This document shows positions 17,116 through 25,206 of a stretch of 64,000 nt of DNA, piece by piece; position 1 is the first letter of the stretch; every line of letters begins with the position of its first letter. The DNA lies in the NCBI GenBank assembly GCA_002706095.1, contig PAJP01000021.1, positions 62,001 through 126,000 of the forward strand. Direction: 5' to 3'. Below the pieces are notes generated by a model. That model searched no databases. It was not told where the DNA came from and was given only the letters and a program-made list of their open reading frames with translations. The position numbers and the translations under genes are program-made. This DNA comes from Methylophaga sp. Lineage in GTDB: Bacteria > Pseudomonadota > Gammaproteobacteria > Nitrosococcales > Methylophagaceae.

Positions 17116-18447
17116 ATGACTGAAAAGAAAAAATACATGACCGTACCGCGCGAGTCAGCGACGTTTGATAAATTGACAATGGCTGAAATCCGTCGCGCTG
17201 CTGATACGGGTATTTATGATATCCGCGGTGCCGGTGCCAAACGTAAACTGCCACATTTTGACGATCTACTGTTTTTGGGCGCGAGTATGTCTCGTTACCC
17301 ATTAGAAGGGTATCGTGAAAAATGTAATACCTCCGTGACCTTGGGTACGCGTTTTGCGAAAAAACCTATCACTATTGAGACCCCTGTCACGATTGCCGGT
17401 ATGAGCTTCGGTGCATTATCAGCTTATGCGAAAGAAGCCTTAGGTCGAGGTGCATCAGCAGTAGGCACCTCTACCACGACAGGTGATGGTGGTATGACGC
17501 CAGAAGAACGTGGTCAATCAAGCAAACTGGTTTACCAATACTTGCCATCACGCTATGGCATGAACCCAGACGACTTACGAAAAGCAGATGCGATCGAAGT
17601 GGTATTGGGACAAGGCGCAAAACCAGGCGGCGGCGGTATGTTACTCGGCCAAAAAATTACTGAACGTGTTGCCAAAATGCGTACCTTACCGATGGGTGTT
17701 GACCAACGTTCAGCCTGTCGTCACCCAGACTGGACAGGGCCTGACGATCTGGAAATCAAGATCAAAGAACTGCGTGAAATTACAGACTGGCAAGTGCCTA
17801 TCTACATCAAAGTCGGTGCAACGCGTACTTACTATGATGTGAAGCTGGCGGTGAAAGCCGGTGCTGATGTTATCGTGGTTGACGGTATGCAAGGTGGTAC
17901 AGCGGCAACGCAAGACGTGTTTATCGAACACGTAGGTATCCCCACCATGGCAGCGATTCCTCAAGCGGTTCAAGCGCTACAGGAAATGGGCATGCACCGT
18001 AAGGTTCAGCTGATTGTCTCGGGTGGTATCCGTAATGGTGCCGACGTCGCGAAGTGTATGGCGTTGGGTGCTGATGCGGTAGCTATCGGTACCGCTGCAC
18101 TAGTGGCGCTGGGTGATAACGATCCTAAATGGGAAGAAGAGTACCAAAAACTGGGTTCTACAGCCGGTGCCTACGATGACTGGCATGAAGGTCGTGACCC
18201 AGCCGGTATTTCTACTCAGGATCCAGAGCTCATGAAACGCTTTGATCCTGTTGAAGGTGGTCGTCGTCTGGCGAACTACCTGCGTGTTCTGACGCTGGAA
18301 GCACAAACATTAGCGCGTGCTTGCGGTAAAAACGATCTACGTCATCTGGAACCAGAAGACTTAGTGGCATTAACTGTGGAATCTGCAGCGATGGCTCGTG
18401 TGCCATTAGCCGGCACAAGCTGGATTCCAGGCACACCTACATTCTAA
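17116..18447 (+). CDS. mgsC: N-methylglutamate synthase subunit C (FMN glutamate synthase domain)
   Basis: A 443-residue FMN-binding TIM-barrel protein equivalent to the central synthase domain of GltB. It should add methylamine to 2-oxoglutarate and reduce the product to N-methylglutamate. Segments seen are ITIETPVTIAGMSFGALS, GDGGMTPEER, KPGGGGMLLG, the ADVIVVDGMQGGTAA phosphate-binding region and LIVSGGIRNGADVAKCMALGADAVAIG. It closes the NMG operon; a possible terminator follows. Confidence 0.95.
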   Translation: MTEKKKYMTVPRESATFDKLTMAEIRRAADTGIYDIRGAGAKRKLPHFDDLLFLGASMSRYPLEGYREKCNTSVTLGTRFAKKPITIETPVTIAGMSFGALSAYAKEALGRGASAVGTSTTTGDGGMTPEERGQSSKLVYQYLPSRYGMNPDDLRKADAIEVVLGQGAKPGGGGMLLGQKITERVAKMRTLPMGVDQRSACRHPDWTGPDDLEIKIKELREITDWQVPIYIKVGATRTYYDVKLAVKAGADVIVVDGMQGGTAATQDVFIEHVGIPTMAAIPQAVQALQEMGMHRKVQLIVSGGIRNGADVAKCMALGADAVAIGTAALVALGDNDPKWEEEYQKLGSTAGAYDDWHEGRDPAGISTQDPELMKRFDPVEGGRRLANYLRVLTLEAQTLARACGKNDLRHLEPEDLVALTVESAAMARVPLAGTSWIPGTPTF

Positions 18448-18534
18448 AAAAATGTTGTTGCGCCAGTGATAGTTAAAAACCGGTGTTACAAAGATAACGT
18501 GGCTTATTGCGATCCTTACCCCGTCAATATAAGT

Positions 18535-18573
18535 CACCTTGTCTGCGTGACATCGGTTTTTTTCTTTTTTTTG
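18535..18573 (+). terminator. Possible terminator after mgsC
   Basis: GTCAC and GTGAC form a short stem around CTTGTCTGC and are soon followed by a run dominated by T (18555 onward). The stem is short, so read-through into the small membrane protein genes is possible. Confidence 0.4.
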
Positions 18574-18633
18574 TTAAATCAGGAGGACAGTGTGTAAATC
18601 ATTTTTTAATTATTAGAAGAGAGAAATATAACC

Positions 18634-18924
18634 ATGAATAATAAAATAAAAAATCGTATTCAAAATATGTATCTACGAGACTGCATCATGGCATGGGCAG
18701 ATGTGTTACTCATCTGGCTGGCTGTTGGTTTCGTCCTCATTAGTATCTTAAGCATTCTGGAAGATCCGGTTATCCGCTGGGTCATGATTATTTCCAGTGC
18801 CTTGCTCGTCCTTTTCAATACCGCTTCTGTTGGTGCAATGACTAAGCACTACGCAGAAGATAAAGACTATATCTACGGATTGGACATCAAACATCTCGAT
18901 GAAAATAGAGCAGCGAAGCGCTAA
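18634..18924 (+). CDS. Small two-pass membrane protein
   Basis: A 96-residue protein that I cannot assign. It has two clear membrane segments, about residues 20-45 and 50-70, with short charged ends. It is the first of three small membrane genes that run into an APC permease with gaps of 29 bases and then overlapping ATGA junctions. A role as an accessory subunit of that permease is plausible but is inferred only from this arrangement. Confidence 0.75.
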   Translation: MNNKIKNRIQNMYLRDCIMAWADVLLIWLAVGFVLISILSILEDPVIRWVMIISSALLVLFNTASVGAMTKHYAEDKDYIYGLDIKHLDENRAAKR

Positions 18925-18953
18925 TTGCCGAGTGATTTTAATGAGGAAATCTT

Positions 18954-19364
18954 ATGTCTACTTATATACCAAAGGTCCAGTCTAAAAAGGGACAGTTGTT
19001 TGATAGTCTTTTTATTCTGATACTTGTTTATGTCAGTTTGTATATTCCCTTGTTTCTTGAATCTGATACTAAATCAGCAAGCGACACCACCTCATCTCAG
19101 GCTATCTCCTGGGAATCCCTAAACGTCTCACCTGTTGAGCAGGAACAATGGCAGAAGCTGGGGTTTGATGAAACAGCCGCGGCTGAAATCATCAACGATA
19201 AGTTTGATTACACCATTGATCCCTTGATGCTTGGCATTACCGCTTTAGTCATTATTGGCTATTTCATCTTTATGTTGCGTGTCTCCGAGGCTCAATACCG
19301 TGAAGTGATTGCTGAAAAATTTGGTGATCAGGCTTCACGAACGACGCAGGAGGATCAGCTATGA
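18954..19364 (+). CDS. Two-pass membrane protein with a periplasmic loop
   Basis: A 136-residue protein of unknown function. Membrane segments lie at about residues 17-35 and 92-110. The 55-residue loop between them is polar and contains a helix rich in Glu, Gln and Asp. AGGA precedes the start and its stop overlaps the next small gene as ATGA at 19361-19364, so the two are probably translated together. No known domain could be recognised. Confidence 0.75.
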   Translation: MSTYIPKVQSKKGQLFDSLFILILVYVSLYIPLFLESDTKSASDTTSSQAISWESLNVSPVEQEQWQKLGFDETAAAEIINDKFDYTIDPLMLGITALVIIGYFIFMLRVSEAQYREVIAEKFGDQASRTTQEDQL

Positions 19365-19540
19365 GCTATTGGGAAATCTTAAGTTACGCCGCCTGGATTA
19401 TCTCAGCCGTGTTATTGCTGTGGATTCTGGTGGATGCACTCAGTGTGTCTCGTCAGTTTGATGAATCGCTACTCATGAGTTCGCGTGAAGGCGCTGATGA
19501 ACTGATGGCAGAGCTCGAGCGAGAGGAGGAGCAGTCATGA
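19361..19540 (+). CDS. 59-residue single-pass membrane protein
   Basis: A very short gene, easily missed. It encodes MSYWEILSYAAW followed by a single hydrophobic segment (about residues 9-26) and a highly acidic tail ending in ELEREEEQS. It overlaps the upstream gene by four bases and the downstream permease by four bases, both as ATGA, and AGGAGGATC lies before its start. This packing is strong evidence that it is real and translated with the permease. Function is unknown. Confidence 0.78.
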   Translation: MSYWEILSYAAWIISAVLLLWILVDALSVSRQFDESLLMSSREGADELMAELEREEEQS

Positions 19541-20931
19541 GTCAGCAATCTTCTTCTCAATCCGGGGAACAACGCATTTCAATGCTGAAGGTGTTGAACC
19601 CTTTCCATATCTGGGCGCTGGGTGTGGGGATTGTTCTGGTCGGTGAATTTATGGGCTGGAACTTCTCTGTTGCCAAAGGTGGTGCTTATGGTGCCTTGAT
19701 TGCCTGTTGGGTCATTGGCTTACTCTATAGCTGTGTGGCGATGATCGATTCGGAAGTCACGTCGACTGTGGCGGCGGCCGGTGGTCAGTACACGCAGGCA
19801 AAACACATTATTGGTCCGTTAATGGCCTTTAATGTGGGCTTGTATCTGGTGATGGCATATACCATGCTGGAAGCGGCGGATGCATTGATAGTCGGTGACT
19901 TGATGGCGGCTGTGGCATCAGCAACGGGCTTCCATGATCTGAGTCCGCAACCCTTTGTGGTGCTGACCATTTCGTTTCTGGCCTGGCTGAATTATCGCGG
20001 TGTGTTTATGACGCTGACGGTAAATTTTGTCATTACTCTGTTTGCCTTTCTGGCGATTTTGGCCTTATTCATTGGGGCTGATCCGCTCAACCCAGGGCAT
20101 ATTCTGAAACACAGTGATCTGTTAACAGAATTACCGTATGGCTGGATTGGGGTTGTCGCCGCATTGCAGTTTGGCATGTGGTATTACCTCGGCATTGAGG
20201 GCACCTGTCAGGCTGCGGAAGAGGTGAGGAGTGCGGGTCGGGCGATTCCACTGGGCACGATTGGTGGCATTTTAACCTTATTAGTGGCAGCGACACTGAC
20301 CTGGTATATCTCGACGGGTCTGATGCCATGGCAATATTTAGGTCAGGCGACCACGCCGTTATATGACGCTGCTTCGATTATTGGTAACCCGGTATTACAG
20401 GTTGTGTTGTTTATCGGCACCATGTTTGCGGCCATTGCTTCGGCTAATGGCTGTATTAATGATGCGGCGCGTGCCTGGTTTTCCATGGGACGGGATCGCT
20501 ATATGCCGACCTGGTTTGGAGCGATTCATCCGCGTTACCGCACGCCGTTCAGATCGATTATTTTCCTGATTCCAATTGCTGTGTCATTTGCTTTCACAGG
20601 TTTACTGGATCAGGTCATTACCTTTTCGATTCTGTCCGGTCTATTAGGTTATACCTTCATGTCCATCAATATGGTCAAGTTCAGAAAAATGTGGCCATTG
20701 GATGTGATCAAACGGGGCTATATCCATCCGTTCCATCCTATTCCTGCATATACCTTGCTGGGTTTATGTTCGCTGGTCTATTTCGCGACCTTCCTGGGTT
20801 ACGGTGCGTCGTTACTGTCGATTATGGCGTTTTACATCGTGGCCTCGATCTGGTTTGTGAAACGACGTTATCAGTTTGTGAAGCGGGGTGATCAGTTCAC
20901 CATGCCCTGGCCACGGCCCAAAGGTTATTAG
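19537..20931 (+). CDS. APC-family amino acid/amine permease
   Basis: A 464-residue transporter with about 12 hydrophobic segments. It has the family's conserved start (FHIWALGVGIVLVGEFMGWN) and resembles ethanolamine or amino acid permeases of the APC superfamily. The substrate is not evident. Because it directly follows the NMG operon, methylamine, glutamate or a methylated amino acid are reasonable candidates. Its start lies inside the 59-residue gene upstream and AGGAGGA precedes it, so expression of the two is coupled. Confidence 0.88.
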   Translation: MSQQSSSQSGEQRISMLKVLNPFHIWALGVGIVLVGEFMGWNFSVAKGGAYGALIACWVIGLLYSCVAMIDSEVTSTVAAAGGQYTQAKHIIGPLMAFNVGLYLVMAYTMLEAADALIVGDLMAAVASATGFHDLSPQPFVVLTISFLAWLNYRGVFMTLTVNFVITLFAFLAILALFIGADPLNPGHILKHSDLLTELPYGWIGVVAALQFGMWYYLGIEGTCQAAEEVRSAGRAIPLGTIGGILTLLVAATLTWYISTGLMPWQYLGQATTPLYDAASIIGNPVLQVVLFIGTMFAAIASANGCINDAARAWFSMGRDRYMPTWFGAIHPRYRTPFRSIIFLIPIAVSFAFTGLLDQVITFSILSGLLGYTFMSINMVKFRKMWPLDVIKRGYIHPFHPIPAYTLLGLCSLVYFATFLGYGASLLSIMAFYIVASIWFVKRRYQFVKRGDQFTMPWPRPKGY

Positions 20932-20942
20932 GAGGAAGCAGC

Positions 20943-21371
20943 ATGAAACATATTTTATGTGCAACGGATGGATCGCATAGTGCGATGAAGGCCGTGGATT
21001 TTGCTGTAGAACTGGCAAAGTCAGTCGGTGCCAAGCTGACATTTATCCATGTCCTCAGACCAACCAGTGAAGATATTTCACATAGTTACTTTTGGGATTC
21101 GAGCATTCTAGATGCTGCTGATGCGCAAATCCAACAGGAACTACGTGAGGCCATGGTCAGGGCGACTTCTCAGGGACTCGAGGAAGTATTTTGCACCACG
21201 GCAGCGGGTCATGATATTGCTAAAGCCATAGTTGATTATGCTGAGAAACATGAGCATGACCATGTGGTAACAGGATCCGTTGGCCGCAGTGGTATTGCAA
21301 AAGTGTTATTAGGATCGATAGCGCAGCATATCGTGCAGCGATCTCACTGTCCGGTAACCATCGTCAGATAA
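20943..21371 (+). CDS. Universal stress protein, UspA family
   Basis: A 142-residue single-domain Usp protein. It starts HILCATDGSHSAMKAVDFAVELAK and ends with the ATP-binding GS.GRSGIAKVLLGSIAQHIVQRSHCPVTIVR pattern, given here in part as GRSGIAKVLLGS. It follows the permease by 11 bases behind GGAGG. Usp genes often accompany transporters, where they may act as regulatory subunits; that is inference here. Confidence 0.92.
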   Translation: MKHILCATDGSHSAMKAVDFAVELAKSVGAKLTFIHVLRPTSEDISHSYFWDSSILDAADAQIQQELREAMVRATSQGLEEVFCTTAAGHDIAKAIVDYAEKHEHDHVVTGSVGRSGIAKVLLGSIAQHIVQRSHCPVTIVR

Positions 21372-21378
21372 GCCTTAG

Positions 21379-21414
21379 TCCCGCAGTACTGTCATGGCTG
21401 CGGGATGCTTTTTC
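21379..21414 (+). terminator. Rho-independent terminator after usp
   Basis: TCCCGCAG and CTGCGGGA form a perfect 8-bp stem with an 11-base loop, followed by TGCTTTTTCT. It should end the permease-usp transcript. Confidence 0.8.
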
Positions 21415-21436
21415 TGAGTCGAAAGAGGAATATTAA

Positions 21437-22120
21437 ATGAATACAGATGCCATCTATGCATTGATGCTGGTGCTGTTTAGTAGTAGCTGTCTGTTTATTA
21501 TGTATCGCCGTCATCATCAGCAGGTATTGGCTTCACGAAGTCAGGTGTTTGATGATTGCCATCACTTAGTTGACTTGACGTCATCAAAAACGGATGAACA
21601 GGGCTACTCATCCATATATGCCGACTGGAATGATACAAGAGTCAAACTTTCTGTAGAGGTCGATAACCTGACGGCCAGAAAGTTACCGGTGATGTGGATG
21701 CATATCACCTTGTTTAGAAAGCATAAAGATAGCAGTGGGGCGAACCTCGATATTTTAGCCAGACCACAAAATACGGAGAGTTTCAGTCCATCATGGCTGT
21801 GGCTTAAACCCGTTATGCCTTTAGGCGGCTGGCCGCAACATGCCCGCTATATGACAAAGACGCAGCCACCGTCATTAACGAGCATCGATCAAGAGGTGAG
21901 AGCTCTGTTTGCTGATGACCGCTGCAAGGAGCTGTTGATTACCCCTGGTGCGATTCGACTCACGTATTTAGCCAAGCAATCAGACCGCGGACACTATCTA
22001 TTACTGCGAGCGATTAATTTTGATGACAAACCCATTGAGTCAAACTTGATAAAGGGCTTGTTACAGAAGTTAGATGCTATGGCTGGTCATATGAATGAGG
22101 TACAAAATGAAGCAGCCTAG
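21437..22120 (+). CDS. Unknown protein with N-terminal membrane anchor
   Basis: A 227-residue protein with one N-terminal membrane segment (about 5-22) followed by a basic stretch and a large polar domain. I recognise no family. GAGG precedes the ATG. The gene overlaps the next small membrane gene, so the two probably form a unit that is transcribed after the usp terminator. Confidence 0.7.
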   Translation: MNTDAIYALMLVLFSSSCLFIMYRRHHQQVLASRSQVFDDCHHLVDLTSSKTDEQGYSSIYADWNDTRVKLSVEVDNLTARKLPVMWMHITLFRKHKDSSGANLDILARPQNTESFSPSWLWLKPVMPLGGWPQHARYMTKTQPPSLTSIDQEVRALFADDRCKELLITPGAIRLTYLAKQSDRGHYLLLRAINFDDKPIESNLIKGLLQKLDAMAGHMNEVQNEAA

Positions 22121-22397
22121 CGCCTTATTGCAGGGACCTGTGCATCCCTACTTTGTTTTGTTGATTGCCATTGTGTTGCCAGGAGTGGGGCAGGTAGTGA
22201 ATCACAATCCCATGCGTGGTTTAACCATGTTGTTTTTTATGCTGGTGTTAGGTGTTGTCACCTACCAAATGGCTGCTCCCGGTATTTCGGTGATAGGCCA
22301 GTTTGCTGGTGGGATTTTTATTTACGCATTATCGATTATGGATGCCTACTTGTGGGCCAGAATTCGTTGGGAAAATCACCGTGCTGTGTATAGGTGA
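22107..22397 (+). CDS. Small membrane protein, three segments
   Basis: A 96-residue protein with about three hydrophobic segments (residues 15-35, 40-58 and 65-83), ending in a basic tail. It resembles small integral membrane proteins of unknown function that carry a P-G-x-G-Q motif; here this reads LPGVGQVVNHN. The ATG at 22107 is preferred to an upstream alternative at 22095 because it lies after a better ribosome site. It overlaps the preceding gene by 14 bases. Confidence 0.68.
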   Translation: MKQPSALLQGPVHPYFVLLIAIVLPGVGQVVNHNPMRGLTMLFFMLVLGVVTYQMAAPGISVIGQFAGGIFIYALSIMDAYLWARIRWENHRAVYR

Positions 22398-22591
22398 TTG
22401 ATGAATATAAGGTTTATTTTAAGTGGAAAGTCTTAATGTACCTCTTTAGAAGTACGCTATGAAGAGAATATCTCATCTTTGTCATTCTGCTGTAAGTTCC
22501 AAATAGGTCTTGTTACACAGACTGAATAACAATTTGTTACGAAAAATGAAATGAACTGCTGAGCAGGCAGACGATCGAGACGGAGAGAGAT

Positions 22592-24055
22592 ATGAATACG
22601 ACTGAAACATCACGAGCAGAGCATCACAGTGCTCACTCAGATACATTAGAACGCTCAATTGACTGGAAGCAAGGACTAGCGATTGCCTCTGGTGTCCCTT
22701 TGTTAATATTACCTTCATTAGGTTATTTCCCAATGTGGGTCGCGGCAGCGGCGATTCTTGTTTGGGGCCTATCTGTATTGCAAGGGTTTGTACAAAACCT
22801 GGCTTATGCTGAACTAGCGACTACCTTCCCAAAGGCATCTGGTTTACCTGGGTTTGCTCAAACAGTATTTAAAAGTAAGAACTATCAAGGAAAGTTGGAT
22901 AAAGGTAAGTTGATTGGTGGTTTCAGTGCCTGGAGCTATTGGTTTGCCTGGAACCCTGTTTTAGCTATTTTTGCGATACTGGTGGGCAGTTATTTACAAG
23001 GATTGTTTCCAGGGTTAGCCGAAGTGTTTACTGAATATCAGCTGTCTCTCATTTGTGGCGTTGTTATTTTCTCGGCACTCATCATAGTGAATTATTTTGG
23101 TTTAAAAGACAGCGCTATTCTGGGGTACTTGTTGGCACTTATTTCCATTATTCCACTGATTGTCATGACCATCATTCCTTTTACCAGTGGTGCGGTCGAG
23201 CTCAGCAATATTACTAATAATTGGTTACCTTCTGACTGGCAGTGGGATATGCACCACATTCTGATTTTGTTTGGTTTGTTTGCCATTGCTCAGTGGAGTG
23301 CCTGTGCTTGGGAGACGGCATCAATATATGGTCCAGAATATAAACACCCCAGTAAGGATGTGCCAAAGGCGCTATTTGTGTGTGGCTTGATTTGTCTACT
23401 GTCATTTGTGCTGGTACAAGCCGCTGTGATTGGTGTGCTCGGAGTAGAGGGTGTGTTAGATGAACCTATTTCGCCGATGTTACCCGTGGCAGAAGCGGCA
23501 TTTGGGGCAACAGGCTCCGTGGTAGCGATTATTATGTTGATCGCAGCGATGATTCTCATTATTCAGACAGCGTATTTAGGTGCTGCCCGAGCTATGCACT
23601 CCATGGCGACAGAACAAAATTTACCTGAGGTATTTGGCAAACTGAATAAACATGGTACGCCTGTCTTTGCTATGGTCACTATTGGCCTATTCAACTTAAT
23701 TCTCATTTCAATGGGAACGCCAGCAGCGATACTGGCCGCTTCAGCGATAGGTTATACCATGGCAAATGGCATCAGCCTGTTTGCTTATGTAAAAGCCAAA
23801 AGGAATCCGAATTTTGCTGAGCTTGATCGTCCATTTAAAGCCCCAACAGGCTGGAAGCATGTCGCTTTGGTGTTTGGTTTGTTTAATATTCCACTCTGTT
23901 TAATTGGTGTGGTTTACCTGAATAGCCTGGAAGTGGGCTGGACATCAACCTGGGTCGGTTTTGTTGTGCTTTTATGCTACCTGCCAATCTGGTTGTATGC
24001 GCAATATGAGAAGCGTGCTGAAGTGATGGATTATCAAGCAGCCGCGGGAGATTAA
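22592..24055 (+). CDS. APC-family amino acid permease
   Basis: A 487-residue permease with about 12 membrane segments. The N-terminal segment RSIDWKQGLAIASGVP is nearly matched in the permease at 26857-28539, so these two genes are paralogs and differ from the permease at 19537. Features typical of the APC fold are the glycine-containing first helix and the central SACAWETASIYGPE region. The substrate is unknown; amines or amino acids are likely. GGAGAGAG precedes the ATG. Confidence 0.85.
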   Translation: MNTTETSRAEHHSAHSDTLERSIDWKQGLAIASGVPLLILPSLGYFPMWVAAAAILVWGLSVLQGFVQNLAYAELATTFPKASGLPGFAQTVFKSKNYQGKLDKGKLIGGFSAWSYWFAWNPVLAIFAILVGSYLQGLFPGLAEVFTEYQLSLICGVVIFSALIIVNYFGLKDSAILGYLLALISIIPLIVMTIIPFTSGAVELSNITNNWLPSDWQWDMHHILILFGLFAIAQWSACAWETASIYGPEYKHPSKDVPKALFVCGLICLLSFVLVQAAVIGVLGVEGVLDEPISPMLPVAEAAFGATGSVVAIIMLIAAMILIIQTAYLGAARAMHSMATEQNLPEVFGKLNKHGTPVFAMVTIGLFNLILISMGTPAAILAASAIGYTMANGISLFAYVKAKRNPNFAELDRPFKAPTGWKHVALVFGLFNIPLCLIGVVYLNSLEVGWTSTWVGFVVLLCYLPIWLYAQYEKRAEVMDYQAAAGD

Positions 24056-24403
24056 TTCGTTTTAGTTATCGATACCTTAATCTAAGTTGGGGGAGGCTGG
24101 ATATTCAGTTTTCCCCTTCTTTATTTTGGCTTGTTTGATGTTAGCTTAGCTTCTAGCAAGCCAAAATAAGGAATAAAGAGAAGATGTCATTAACCCAAAG
24201 GGAGTAATCCTTCTTTGGAATGGGGTTACGCCTTAAATTAGGTAACAATGAAGTTGAAGTTGGTTTTTGTAAGCCATTTCTTCATGGTTATCCTCGGACT
24301 CTTTGCGATTTGAGAATATTGTGTGAATGGCCAGATGAATCGGTCATTCACACCATTTTTTTACTTGATTCAACTGTGTGAATCAAAAACACAAGGATAC
24401 ATA
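24056..24403. other. Gene-free leader region before folE2 with inverted repeats
   Basis: This 348-base stretch has no supported gene. It holds a perfect 13-bp inverted repeat, TTATTTTGGCTTG (24121-24133) with CAAGCCAAAATAA (24157-24169); a second inverted repeat around 24194-24217 (CCAAAG/CTTTGG); and a GTGTGAATG...CATTCACAC stem around 24321-24355 followed by T residues. The last could end transcription from the permease or act as an attenuator or operator for folE2. FolE2 genes are often controlled by zinc through Zur, but I did not find a convincing Zur box. Confidence 0.5.
24321..24365 (+). terminator. Hairpin with T-run upstream of folE2
   Basis: GTGTGAATGGCC and GGTCATTCACAC pair around AGATGAATC with one mismatch, followed by CATTTTTTT. 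It resembles a rho-independent terminator and ends about 40 bases before the folE2 start codon. Confidence 0.55.
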
Positions 24404-25192
24404 ATGAACCTGCCGTTAACACATCGACTCGAAGATGTTCAAAATACGCCAGATAAGCGCCAGTTAACCATTGATAGAGTGGGCATAAAATCACTTCGTT
24501 ATCCGATTTTCTTCCAGTCTCACACAGACACCCCAATTCGTGTTGTCGCGGATTTTAATATGTATGTTCATTTGGCTGCCGATGTAAAAGGCACCCATAT
24601 GTCTCGTTTTGTCGAGTTGCTGGAAAAACCTGATCTTGTGTTCAGCCTTCGTAATATGTCGGCATTTATGACGGAAATGCTCGAATTATTGGGCGCACAG
24701 CACGGTCATGTCAGCTTACGTTTCCCCTATTTCATCACTAAGGCTGCACCGGTTTCTGGGGTGAAAAGTGTTATGGATTATGACATCACGCTGACGGCAG
24801 ATTACACCGATACATTGGATCTGACGGTCAAAGCTGAGATTCCAGTGACCAGCCTTTGCCCATGTTCCAAGAAAATTTCAGATTATGGGGCCCATAATCA
24901 ACGCTCTCTGGTTACCGTTGAAGCACGCATTAACGAAGATATGACGCTAGACACCTTAATTCAGCTAATTGAAGAGCAAGCGTCTAGTCAGCTTTATGGC
25001 CTGTTGAAACGGCCTGATGAAAAGTATGTCACCGAGTTTGCTTATGATAATCCCAAGTTTGTCGAGGATTTAGTCAGAGATATTGCTGTCGCATTAGCGC
25101 AGCAGGAGACTGTGTCAGGTTTTCGCGTGGAATGTGAGAATTTTGAATCCATCCACAACCACTCTGCCTACGCCGTTATTGATCAGTTATAA
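24404..25192 (+). CDS. folE2: GTP cyclohydrolase FolE2 type
   Basis: A 262-residue GTP cyclohydrolase I of the FolE2 (COG1469) class, which makes dihydroneopterin triphosphate for folate synthesis and works without strict zinc need. The family segment SLCPCSKKISDYGAHNQRS contains the catalytic cysteine. ATG 24404 after AAGGA is chosen because it gives the usual length; an upstream in-frame start would add 27 unlikely residues. It sits 14 bases before the ribB-type gene, so pterin and flavin precursor synthesis appear to be co-transcribed. Confidence 0.93.
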   Translation: MNLPLTHRLEDVQNTPDKRQLTIDRVGIKSLRYPIFFQSHTDTPIRVVADFNMYVHLAADVKGTHMSRFVELLEKPDLVFSLRNMSAFMTEMLELLGAQHGHVSLRFPYFITKAAPVSGVKSVMDYDITLTADYTDTLDLTVKAEIPVTSLCPCSKKISDYGAHNQRSLVTVEARINEDMTLDTLIQLIEEQASSQLYGLLKRPDEKYVTEFAYDNPKFVEDLVRDIAVALAQQETVSGFRVECENFESIHNHSAYAVIDQL

Positions 25193-25206
25193 GGAGCTCT
25201 ATCCTC

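Noticed and set aside
15435..18436. Long minus-strand frames opposite gmaS and mgsABC
   Set aside because: They have low-complexity, cysteine- and histidine-rich translations and lie entirely opposite conserved genes. They are shadows of the plus-strand coding bias.
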